The position numbers and the translations under genes were made by a program. The notes beneath the pieces are model-generated. The model made no database searches, was not told the DNA's origin, and worked only from the letters and a program-made list of their open reading frames with translations. Positions 4,667 to 11,025 of a stretch of 11,025 bases of DNA are shown piece after piece (the stretch's first letter is position 1; each line of letters opens with the position of its first letter). Location: contig JAGAHV010000042.1 of the NCBI GenBank assembly GCA_017626895.1, positions 1-11,025 of the forward strand. The letters run 5' to 3'. The DNA comes from Ventricola sp017626895 (GTDB taxonomy: Bacteria; Bacillota; Clostridia; Christensenellales; Aristaeellaceae).

Positions 4667-6010
4667 ATGAAGCATCGTATCGGATTAGCCATGGCCCTCG
4701 TGATGACCTTTCTGGCCGTCTTTGCCCTCGTTCCGGCAATGGCTGAGAAGACCGTCATCACCTACTGGTCCAATGACCGTCATGACGAAGCGTACATGAA
4801 GGAAATGATTGAGAAGTTCAATGCCTCCCATGAGGACATCGAGATCAACATGGTCATCATGACCGACGATTTCGAGAACTCCATCCTGCTGGCCTATGAC
4901 GGCGGCACCGCCCCCGATCTCATTGGCCAGTCCGTCACCCTCAAGAACATGGTGGACTATCAGGCCGTCGTGGATCTGACCCCCTACATCAAGGCGGATG
5001 AGGAGTATCAGAAAGTCAACGACCCCTTCAACCATGCCTACGAAGGACTCAACGCCATGGGCGAATCCATCTACTGGGTGCCCTCCGGCATGCGCAGCGG
5101 CGTCCGCATTGAGTACAACAAGAGCCTGCTGGCCGCCTCCGGCTTTGACGGCATCCCGGCAACCCTGGATGAGTACATCGCCATGGCCAAGAAGATGACG
5201 GAAGACGGCGCCAAGAACAACCCCGTCACCTACGGCATCGGCTTCACCTCCTCCTCTCCCTTCGAGCGTCAGCTGGAGATGATGGCCCAGGTTTCCGGCA
5301 TCTACTACTATGACTACGTGAACGGCAAGTTCGACTTCTCCGGCTACAAGCCGATCCTGGAAAAGGGCCGCGAACTGGTCAAGTATGCCTATCCGGATCA
5401 GCAGGGCGTTGACAACATGCGCGCACAGTTTGCCGCCGGTTCCTTCGCTCTGTGGGGCAATGCTTCCCAGGAAGCCGGCGTTTTCACCAATCAGTTCCCG
5501 ATCACCGATTTTGAATGGGGCGTCTCTCCGGTTCCCTCCCTCGACGGCGAGATCAAGGGCGCTCTGCAGACCAACCCCAACAAGGGCTACCTGATGATGT
5601 CCTCCTGCAAGAACAAGGATGCGGCCTGGGAAGTGATCAAGTACTTCCAGAGCGAAGAGTTCCTGAAGGGCTATCTTGAGGGCGGCTACACCATGCCCAT
5701 CACCGCTTACATGGATGAGCGCATCGACAAGTCCAAGCTGGGCCGCATGGCTGACTTCTCCCTCCTTGAGTATGAGTCCGTTTATCCGGCCGTTCCCGCC
5801 GTCAACCTGATGGGCGATGACTACCGCACCGTCCTGTGGAATGCCATCATGGGCTACGTCGACATCGACGAGGCCATCAACGACCTGAATACCCGTTACA
5901 ATTCCGCGTATGACGATGACATCTCCTTCGGTTCCGTCAAGCGTCTCGTCATCAAAGACTACAATCCGCTTACCCCCAGCGCAGGCACCGTTACCTGGCT
6001 GGATAAGTAA
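4667..6010 (+). CDS. Extracellular solute-binding protein, family 1 (sugar ABC importer)
   Basis: This 447-residue protein captures an oligosaccharide outside the membrane and hands it to the two downstream permeases. Residues 1-26 are a classical signal peptide: MKHR, a hydrophobic stretch, then a signal peptidase I site VPAMA|EK. The mature protein opens with VITYWSNDRHD, followed by FNASHEDIEINMV and DGGTAPDLIG. It later has FALWGNAS, the FEWGVSPVPS hinge region and AAWEVIKYFQSEEF, a pattern typical of MalE/UgpB-like binding proteins, at normal length. No lipobox cysteine is present near the cleavage site, unusual for a Gram-positive binding protein. The ATG is supported by AGGAGG (4652-4657), 9 bases upstream. 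The ligand cannot be read from the sequence, though the neighbouring putative polysaccharide enzyme suggests a plant or host glycan fragment. Confidence 0.93.
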   Translation: MKHRIGLAMALVMTFLAVFALVPAMAEKTVITYWSNDRHDEAYMKEMIEKFNASHEDIEINMVIMTDDFENSILLAYDGGTAPDLIGQSVTLKNMVDYQAVVDLTPYIKADEEYQKVNDPFNHAYEGLNAMGESIYWVPSGMRSGVRIEYNKSLLAASGFDGIPATLDEYIAMAKKMTEDGAKNNPVTYGIGFTSSSPFERQLEMMAQVSGIYYYDYVNGKFDFSGYKPILEKGRELVKYAYPDQQGVDNMRAQFAAGSFALWGNASQEAGVFTNQFPITDFEWGVSPVPSLDGEIKGALQTNPNKGYLMMSSCKNKDAAWEVIKYFQSEEFLKGYLEGGYTMPITAYMDERIDKSKLGRMADFSLLEYESVYPAVPAVNLMGDDYRTVLWNAIMGYVDIDEAINDLNTRYNSAYDDDISFGSVKRLVIKDYNPLTPSAGTVTWLDK

Positions 6011-6039
6011 GTCTTAGAATCAGCTCAGGCGGATTCTGC

Positions 6040-6072
6040 GCGTCCGGAGTCCTGCGGCTCCGGACGCTTTTT
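6040..6072 (+). terminator. Intrinsic terminator/attenuator between binding protein and permeases
   Basis: GCGTCCGGAG (6040-6049) and CTCCGGACGC (6058-6067) form a perfect 10-bp GC-rich stem with an 8-base loop. TTTTT follows at 6068-6072. It lies 29 bases after the binding-protein stop and 27 bases before the permease start. I see no separate promoter in the gap, so partial read-through is the likely way the permeases are expressed at a lower level. Confidence 0.87.
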
Positions 6073-6099
6073 CATCTTCACATGAACGGAGGTTTTTGC

Positions 6100-7065
6100 G
6101 TGAGTCAGAAGGTTGATCCTCAGCTGAGGCCCACTACCCGGCCGCCGCGGCCGGTCGACAAAAGGATGCGCCTCAAGGAGAGCGGCACGGTGGCCGCATG
6201 GGTGATGCTGGCCCCGGCGCTGATTTTCCTGGTCGTATGTTCCATCTATCCTTTCCTCTGGATTTTCCGGTATGTCCTGTACAATTATGACGGCATTCCG
6301 GCACACACCCGCTTTACGGGCATGCGCAACCTGAATACCATGATGGCCGACACCAAATTCTGGGGCAGTGTGGTCACCACCTTCCAGTACGCGTTCTGGA
6401 AACTGATTTTCATCATCCCCATCGCCCTCATCATGGCCGTTCTGCTCAATCAGAAACTGCGCGGCTCATCCTTTTTCCGCGGTGTCTATTTCATGCCCAC
6501 CGTCATCTCCTCTTCCATTTCCGGCATGATTTTCACCTTCATTTTCGCCACCGGCAACGGCGTCCTCAACGGCATTCTGCAGGCCTGCGGCCTGATCGGC
6601 GTGCCCGTGGGATGGCTCACCGACCCAAAGGTAGCCATGGCGGCAGTCATCATCATGTCGGTCTGGGCCGGCTTCGGAAACTACATGCTGTACTTTGTCA
6701 CCGGCATGACCTCCATTTCCGAGGACGTCTACGAATCCTCGCGGATTGACGGCGCCAACGGCATCCAGACCTTCTTCTACATCACCCTCCCCATGCTGGC
6801 CCCCGTGCTCAAGGTGGTCCTGATGCTGGCCATCACCGGCGCATTCAAGGACTACGAGGCCATCATGGTCCTGACCAACGGCGGACCCGGCTCCTCCACC
6901 AACGTCATGTTCCTGTACATCTACAACCTGATCTTCGGCACCGGCTCCAACGCCGCCCGTCAGATCGGATACGGTGCACTGCTCAGCCTGGTGGCTGCCG
7001 TGATCGTCGGTGCCGTCACCATCGTGTATAACATCGTCGCGAAAAAACTCGACGATGTGGTCTGA
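6100..7065 (+). CDS. Sugar ABC transporter permease, MalF/UgpA type (CUT1)
   Basis: This 321-residue inner-membrane protein is one half of the translocation channel. A short polar N-terminus is followed by six predicted membrane segments, the first being VMLAPALIFLVVCSIYPFLW. The cytoplasmic EAA loop, which contacts the ATPase, is at about residues 211-230 (VYESSRIDGANG, then FYITLPML). TNGGPGSST near the last segment is also characteristic of the MalF/UgpA group. I chose GTG 6100 because GGAGG (6088-6092) lies 7 bases upstream. The in-frame ATG at 6082 has no ribosome site and would overlap that Shine-Dalgarno. The partner permease follows after 13 bases, and its ribosome site overlaps this gene's stop codon, so the two are probably translated together. 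Confidence 0.93.
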   Translation: MSQKVDPQLRPTTRPPRPVDKRMRLKESGTVAAWVMLAPALIFLVVCSIYPFLWIFRYVLYNYDGIPAHTRFTGMRNLNTMMADTKFWGSVVTTFQYAFWKLIFIIPIALIMAVLLNQKLRGSSFFRGVYFMPTVISSSISGMIFTFIFATGNGVLNGILQACGLIGVPVGWLTDPKVAMAAVIIMSVWAGFGNYMLYFVTGMTSISEDVYESSRIDGANGIQTFFYITLPMLAPVLKVVLMLAITGAFKDYEAIMVLTNGGPGSSTNVMFLYIYNLIFGTGSNAARQIGYGALLSLVAAVIVGAVTIVYNIVAKKLDDVV

Positions 7066-7078
7066 GGAGGTGGCACAC

Positions 7079-7951
7079 ATGGCAAAAAACAGAGCACAGA
7101 TCGTCTATTCCCCCCGTCAGAAGGTGGGGCGCGCCATCCTCTGGCTGTTCCTCCTCATCTTCGCCATCCTCGTCATTTTCCCCGTCCTGTATATCATCCT
7201 GGGCTCCTTCAAGGATAATCAGGAACTCCTTCTGGGCGGCTCCAACATTTTCCCCACCACTTTTGTGACGAAAAACTACGCGGATGCCTGGAGTCAGGCC
7301 AATTTCGCCGTCTATACCAAGAACTCCCTGTTCCTGGCCTTCGGCGTCATGATCCTCTCCCTGATCATCTCCTCCATGGCCGGCTATGTCTTTTCCAGGA
7401 AGGAATTCCCCGGCAAGGAAATCATCTACAGCATCTTCGTCGCATTCATGTTCATCAACGTGGGCTCGGTTTCCCTGCGCCCCCTGTATGAGCTGGCCGT
7501 CAAGACGCGGATCAACACCAGTCTCTGGCCGGTCATCCTCTTCTCTGCCGGCGGCGGTCAGGCGACCTATATTTTCCTCTGCCGCGGCTATGTCAACTCC
7601 GTTCCCCGGGAACTGGATGAGGCCGCCCACATCGACGGGTGCACCTTCTTCCAGACCTATGCCCGTATCATAGTGCCCATGCTGAAGCCGGTCATGGCCA
7701 CCATTGCCATTCTTTCCTTCCGTCAGGGCTGGAACGAATACATCCTGCCCCGTGTCTTCACCATGACCAATGACAACCTGCGTCCCCTGACAGTCGGTGT
7801 CAATATGCTGAAAAACGCCGGTGACGGCGCGGCCGCGTGGAACATCATGTTTGCCGGCGCCACCATCGCCATTGTCCCGATTCTCGTCGTGTTCATCTGT
7901 TTCAGCCGTTATTTCATGGGCGGTCTGACCTCCGGCGCTGTCAAGGGATAA
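7079..7951 (+). CDS. Sugar ABC transporter permease, MalG/UgpE type (CUT1)
   Basis: This 290-residue protein forms the second half of the membrane channel. It has a basic N-terminus (MAKNRAQIVYSPRQKVG) and six predicted membrane segments beginning with LFLLIFAILVIFPVLYIILG. The EAA loop is at about residues 178-203 (ELDEAAHIDGCTFFQTYARI, then IVPMLKP). The closing FICFSRYFMGGLTSGAVKG is the usual C-terminal signature of this group. The ATG is set by GAGGAGG (7064-7070), which overlaps the TGA of the upstream permease. No ATP-binding subunit follows. As in many Gram-positive CUT1 systems, a shared MsmK-like ATPase encoded elsewhere is expected to power the pair. Confidence 0.94.
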   Translation: MAKNRAQIVYSPRQKVGRAILWLFLLIFAILVIFPVLYIILGSFKDNQELLLGGSNIFPTTFVTKNYADAWSQANFAVYTKNSLFLAFGVMILSLIISSMAGYVFSRKEFPGKEIIYSIFVAFMFINVGSVSLRPLYELAVKTRINTSLWPVILFSAGGGQATYIFLCRGYVNSVPRELDEAAHIDGCTFFQTYARIIVPMLKPVMATIAILSFRQGWNEYILPRVFTMTNDNLRPLTVGVNMLKNAGDGAAAWNIMFAGATIAIVPILVVFICFSRYFMGGLTSGAVKG

Positions 7952-7964
7952 CCCGTACCCCTTC

Positions 7965-7992
7965 AGGCCTGCGGAAATCCGCAGGTCTTTTT
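7965..7992 (+). terminator. Intrinsic terminator after the permease genes
   Basis: AGGCCTGCGG (7965-7974) pairs with CCGCAGGTCT (7979-7988) around AAAT. The stem has 10 bp with one G-U pair, and TTTTT (7988-7992) partly overlaps the 3' arm. The downstream enzyme gene starts 45 bases later with no clear promoter between, so this too may be an attenuator inside one operon. Confidence 0.8.
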
Positions 7993-8036
7993 CTCAGGAT
8001 TACCCCGACATCCATCTACAGAAAGAGGCGATTCAC

Positions 8037-10460
8037 TTGACCGAATGGTCCCTTAACGAACAGGGGTTCATCACCAGCTGGGTCATTTCCGGTCCCCTGG
8101 CTCTTCCCTATTCAAGTACGCTTCGGGATCCCAATCCCCTCCATTACGAGCCCGCCCTGCGCCGGCAGATTGCTCGTCACACTCCCGTTGACTGTGCCGC
8201 GCTGGATGTGCATGCCCCTTCCTCCCTCGGTCTGCCCTGGCGGCTCCTGTGCGGCGAGGACTGCGCCCTGATCAATCTCTCGGACTTTTATGCCACCATG
8301 CAGGATGTCCGCTTTCAGGCCGCCACGGTCATCCGCTCCGATGCGGACCGCACCGCTCAGGCCATTCTCTGGTCGTATACCGCCGTTGACCTGTACCTGA
8401 ACGGGCAGAAAGTCACGCAGATTGATTTCCCCGTTTACAAACCCATTTCCCGCATTTCCTTTTCCCTGAACCTCCGCAGGGGGGACAATCTGCTCCTGCT
8501 CGCCTGTGAAACCCTGGGGGTCCGCGATACGCGCAGCGTGGCAGGGGTTCAGTTTACGGACAAGTCCGGCCTCACGGTGACCCTGCCGGATCCGGATCTG
8601 GCCGATCAGGCCGGCCGGGCGCTGCAGGTCCTCCAAAGCGCCTCCATCGAGGGCGATGACCTGGTCATAAGGGACAGCGTGCCGGCAAATACCCGTTTCA
8701 GGGAAGTCCACTTTGAGCCGGACTTTTCAAAGGTCCACCAGCCGCCCCTCTGGCACCCGGTAAAGGGCGTTGGCCGCTACCCGCTGGCAGAGGAGGATGT
8801 CTGTATCCGCCTGGATGTGCCGGCCGGGGACGCAGTCCTCAGCCGGATCTTCGAGCGGACGGAAAAGATCCGGCCGCAGACCATTCATCCCTGCCCCACC
8901 TTCGATGAGAACCTGGACATCATCTATCGCCGGATTGCCGCGGTTGAGAGCCTCACCCGAAGCGACACCTTCGGCTTCCCCATCGCCAACATGCTGGCCC
9001 GGGAATATACCGGCACAAAGACAGCGCATGACCGCGAACTCCTTCTTGAAACCCTGTCCCTGATTGAACAGCGGGTGGACTGCGCCGATTTCCTTCTCTG
9101 CGGCCTCATCCGCTACATCCGGAACTATCCGGTGACAGACCGGGAAATGGCCAGAATCCGCCAGGTCCTGACCGGCTTCCGGTACTGGATGGATCAGGAC
9201 GGCTTTGACGGCATGTGTTTCTGGTCGGAAAACCACTGCCTGATGTTCTACATCAGCGCCATGAACGCAGGGGAACTGTTTCCGGATGACCGGTTCACCC
9301 TGGCCGGAATGGACGGACGGGCACTGCAGGCATGGGGCAAGGGAAAAATCCTCGAATGGCTCAAAGACGTGGAAACGTACGGATTTGAGGAATTCAACTC
9401 CACCGTCTACACCTGTGTCACCTTCGCCGCGCTGCTCAACGTCATTGACTTTACCCCGCCGGAAATTTCCAGTCGTGCCGCCGCCCTCACGGACCGGCTG
9501 CTCGAGACCCTGGCCATGCATACGTTCCGGGGCGGCATCATCTCCCCCCAGGGCCGGGTCTACCGCGGCGTCCTCTATCCCTTTGATGCCGGTGCCATGG
9601 CCCTCATGAATCTGCTGGATCCCGCCCAGCCATACAGTTACGGAGAGGGCTGGCTTGCCTTCCTGGCCACCTCCTCCTACCGGATTCCGGTTCATCTGAA
9701 AGAGCAGATGTCCGCCGTCCTCTCCACTGTCTATTCCTCCGGCAACGCCCGCATTGTGCTGGAAAAGCAGCAGGATTACTGCCTGACCTCCGTCCTCTGT
9801 ACGGGCGAAACCCCTCGGAGATGGAAAAATGCCGCCCTGCTGCCGGATGCGGATCCCTCCTCCCACGACTTTGTCAAGGGCTATAACGAATGCTTCCACG
9901 GCACCACCTTTTTCCAGCCGGGCGTCTATGGCTACCAGCAGCACCTCTGGATGGCCGCCCTGGACAACGCCGCCATTCTCTTCGTCAATCACCCCGGCTC
10001 CTTCTCGGAGGGCGGTGATCTGCGTCCCGGATACTGGCACGGAAACGGCGTCTTCCCAGCCCTCCGTCAGGAAAAGAACCTGATCGGGATGATCTACGTG
10101 ATTCCCGAAAATCATCCGGTCCCCTTTGTCCACCTCTATTTCCCCGAGTGCCGGTTTGATGAAATCCGCCGGACCCAGGACTGGACTTTGGCCCGCCGTG
10201 AAACGGGCTATGTCGCGTTCTGGTCATCCGAAAAAACGGTTCCCTGGACCGGTGAAAACGCACACTGCGAGCAGCGGATCAACGGACGCAACATTGCCTG
10301 TCTCTGTCTGTATGCCGGGCGCGAATATTCCTCCATGGATGCCTTTGAGGCCCATGTCGCCGCCCTTCATCCGGAATATGATCCTCAGGCCCTCTGCCTG
10401 ACGCTGGATTCCTTCACGCTCCGCTATACAAAGGGCGAGGACAACACACAGTACCTGTAA
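8037..10460 (+). CDS. Putative cytoplasmic polysaccharide-active enzyme, (alpha/alpha)-toroid type, uncharacterised family
   Basis: The protein has 807 residues with no signal peptide. The N-terminus (ITSWVISGPLALPY) resembles the 'W-x-x-x-GPF' opening of many large glycan enzymes. Residues about 60-190 look like a beta-sandwich, with AVDLYLNGQKV recalling GH2/GH78 accessory domains. Residues about 280-570 are mostly helical, with conserved-looking blocks FWSENHCLMFY (395-405), GFEEFNSTVYTC (449-460) and GRVYRG (506-511). The C-terminal part is beta-rich, with GVYGYQQHLW (629-638), NHPGS (651-655) and GYWHGNGVFP (665-674). This order, and the His/Asn/Tyr-rich motifs, recall the toroid plus antiparallel-sheet fold of polysaccharide lyases such as heparinase II/III-like proteins. 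I also remember unnamed homologues with the same SENH and QQH blocks. Catalytic residues and substrate are not known. The start is TTG, 8 bases after AAAGAGG (8022-8028); no nearby ATG fits. Position after the importer suggests it degrades the imported oligosaccharide. Confidence 0.75.
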   Translation: MTEWSLNEQGFITSWVISGPLALPYSSTLRDPNPLHYEPALRRQIARHTPVDCAALDVHAPSSLGLPWRLLCGEDCALINLSDFYATMQDVRFQAATVIRSDADRTAQAILWSYTAVDLYLNGQKVTQIDFPVYKPISRISFSLNLRRGDNLLLLACETLGVRDTRSVAGVQFTDKSGLTVTLPDPDLADQAGRALQVLQSASIEGDDLVIRDSVPANTRFREVHFEPDFSKVHQPPLWHPVKGVGRYPLAEEDVCIRLDVPAGDAVLSRIFERTEKIRPQTIHPCPTFDENLDIIYRRIAAVESLTRSDTFGFPIANMLAREYTGTKTAHDRELLLETLSLIEQRVDCADFLLCGLIRYIRNYPVTDREMARIRQVLTGFRYWMDQDGFDGMCFWSENHCLMFYISAMNAGELFPDDRFTLAGMDGRALQAWGKGKILEWLKDVETYGFEEFNSTVYTCVTFAALLNVIDFTPPEISSRAAALTDRLLETLAMHTFRGGIISPQGRVYRGVLYPFDAGAMALMNLLDPAQPYSYGEGWLAFLATSSYRIPVHLKEQMSAVLSTVYSSGNARIVLEKQQDYCLTSVLCTGETPRRWKNAALLPDADPSSHDFVKGYNECFHGTTFFQPGVYGYQQHLWMAALDNAAILFVNHPGSFSEGGDLRPGYWHGNGVFPALRQEKNLIGMIYVIPENHPVPFVHLYFPECRFDEIRRTQDWTLARRETGYVAFWSSEKTVPWTGENAHCEQRINGRNIACLCLYAGREYSSMDAFEAHVAALHPEYDPQALCLTLDSFTLRYTKGEDNTQYL

Positions 10461-10714
10461 ACCGCTCTGCATTTTTCCGTCTTTGGGACCGTCGGATCTG
10501 GCGTGAAATGGTTTCAGCCAACTGCCGGTTTTCCGCTTCTTTCCAGTCAACTCCACTGAACCAGTACAGATCCGGCCCATCCGCATTCGAAAAAATCGGA
10601 ATGGCTCACATGAAAACAGTCCCTGCTTTTTGCAGGGACTGTTTCAGTTCTGATATGGCATCCCGGCTGTTCTGAATTGAACCGCAGGCGCAGCGCAATT
10701 TTCACCGCCAAGCT
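10461..10714. other. Intergenic stretch after the enzyme gene
   Basis: Apart from the hairpin at 10614-10644, I see no gene, promoter or RNA here. A 68-codon open frame on the minus strand (10547-10753) crosses that hairpin and the insertion-sequence end, has no ribosome site and resembles nothing, so I take it as spurious. Confidence 0.6.
10614..10644 (+). terminator. Terminator of the sugar-use locus
   Basis: AAACAGTCCCTGC (10614-10626) and GCAGGGACTGTTT (10632-10644) form a perfect 13-bp stem around TTTTT. It lies about 150 bases after the enzyme stop. The tail after the stem is only TTTC on the plus strand and TTTTC on the minus strand. It may therefore work in both directions, and its efficiency is uncertain. 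Confidence 0.75.
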
Positions 10715-10818
10715 TTGATAGTGTAAAGTTAGTGCAGAGGCGTTATATTGCATAAGTTATTTCTGAGAGTATGATGCGTGGATCAAAAGGTATTATCTTT
10801 TGATCAACTACCAGTAGG
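10715..10818 (-). ncRNA. Candidate omega/reRNA scaffold region of the TnpB element
   Basis: In IS200/IS605 elements the RNA that guides TnpB is made from the 3' end of tnpB and the right end of the element, and its guide lies just outside. Here the corresponding stretch contains a perfect 9-bp hairpin, GATCAAAAG (10781-10789) / CTTTTGATC (10797-10805), beginning 13 bases after the tnpB stop. It has no U-tract and so is not a terminator. The RNA itself is inferred from family knowledge. Confidence 0.4.
10781..10805. repeat. Subterminal hairpin of the IS605-type right end
   Basis: This is a perfect 9-bp inverted repeat with a 7-base loop. Hairpins near the ends are what TnpA (Y1 transposase) recognises in this family, and on the minus strand this hairpin would also be part of the guide RNA scaffold. 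Confidence 0.7.
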
Positions 10819-11025
10819 TTAGCTATAAGGTAACACTACAGGCTCCATCACAGAGCCGATATCCCCGTTGGGGCTGTGGTTTGAATGCTCTGACAGATAG
10901 TGATCAGGATGCCGAACAATAACAGGCCTTGACAAAATGTCACAGTTATCTGTCGTAAATTGTTCAGGGAATGCTTTACGTCCGATATTTGCACTTCCAT
11001 TAAGATCAGCATTGATGATTCTGCC
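10819..11025 (-). CDS. tnpB: TnpB (RNA-guided endonuclease of IS200/IS605 elements), C-terminal 68 residues
   Basis: The minus-strand frame is open from the window edge to TAA at 10819-10821. It begins GRIINADLNGSANIGRKAFP, the conserved end of TnpB. The Asp in NADLNGSANI (11005-11007) is the third catalytic residue of the RuvC-like nuclease. TnpB is the RNA-guided DNA nuclease regarded as the ancestor of Cas12, and it helps the element persist at its donor site. The zinc ribbon and the other two catalytic residues would lie upstream, outside the window. The 48-residue tail after the FPEQF turn ends in EPVVLPYS, and I do not recognise it. Whether the whole gene is intact cannot be judged here. 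Confidence 0.88.
   Translation of the reverse strand, partial: GRIINADLNGSANIGRKAFPEQFTTDNCDILSRPVIVRHPDHYLSEHSNHSPNGDIGSVMEPVVLPYS

Larger units (their letters stand above)
10715..11025 (-). mobile_element. Right end of an IS200/IS605-type (TnpB-bearing) element, cut by the window
   Basis: The 3' end of tnpB and about 100 bases of noncoding right-end sequence with a subterminal hairpin (10781-10805) are visible. The outer boundary is not certain. I place it at TCAA on the minus strand (10715-10718) by analogy with the TCAA right cleavage site of IS608. Elements of this family have no terminal inverted repeats and make no target duplication, and none is seen. The left end, any tnpA gene and most of tnpB lie beyond the window. 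Confidence 0.7.

Noticed and set aside
6466..7630. Two 204-codon minus-strand frames opposite the permease genes
   Set aside because: Their products are Asp/Gly/His-rich mirror images of membrane-segment codons and contain no hydrophobic or catalytic pattern. The plus-strand permeases explain the region fully.
8727..10133. Long open frame of 468 codons on the minus strand
   Set aside because: It lies wholly antisense to the 807-residue enzyme in GC-rich DNA. Its product is a Gly/Asp/Val-rich string without motifs, and it has no ribosome site, so it is a mirror of the real gene.
10781..10805. Hairpin after tnpB considered as a terminator
   Set aside because: Neither strand has a T-run after the stem. 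Its position fits the subterminal hairpin of IS605-type elements better.

Overview
The window looks like a piece of a Gram-positive, clostridial-type (Bacillota) chromosome, probably from an anaerobic gut or rumen bacterium. The reasons are strong AGGAGG-type ribosome sites, GTG and TTG starts, a sugar importer of the kind that has no ATPase gene of its own, an IS66 relative with a clostridial-style accessory gene, and a HipBA-like toxin-antitoxin remnant. The taxon is inferred from style, not from a marker gene. The right two thirds are clearly GC-rich. The insertion sequence on the left and the intergenic stretches are visibly more AT-rich.

Layout. Bases 1-229 hold the possible tail of a gene running in from the left and an inverted single copy of a structured repeat. 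Bases 230-3172 are a complete IS66-like insertion sequence, bounded by perfect 22-bp inverted repeats. It carries, on the minus strand, a small accessory gene and then a 677-residue DDE transposase. It has its own promoter and a terminator that faces incoming transcription. Bases 3248-4490 are a decayed HipBA-like module: a near-consensus promoter with a 12-bp palindrome in its spacer, an XRE-type antitoxin cut short by an amber codon, the first codons of a probable HipA-like kinase, three tandem copies of the structured repeat, a possible 3' gene fragment, and a terminator.

Bases 4570-10644 form a carbohydrate-use locus on the plus strand. It contains a secreted solute-binding protein, a terminator/attenuator, two CUT1-type permeases whose genes are 13 bp apart, another terminator, and an 807-residue cytoplasmic protein that looks like an uncharacterised (alpha/alpha)-toroid polysaccharide-active enzyme. 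The likely division of labour is that the binding protein captures an oligosaccharide, the permeases import it using an ATPase encoded elsewhere, and the large enzyme cleaves it inside the cell. The hairpins after the first and third genes should set a high ratio of binding protein to permease.

The right edge (10715-11025) is the 3' end of an IS200/IS605-type element on the minus strand. It includes the last 68 codons of tnpB with the RuvC-III motif and a subterminal hairpin, the region that in this family gives rise to the omega/reRNA guide.

The observations most worth following are: the structured repeat, whose two hairpins change by paired substitutions between copies; the 807-residue enzyme family; the palindrome inside the antitoxin promoter together with the antitoxin's amber codon; and the TnpB right end with a possible natural guide.
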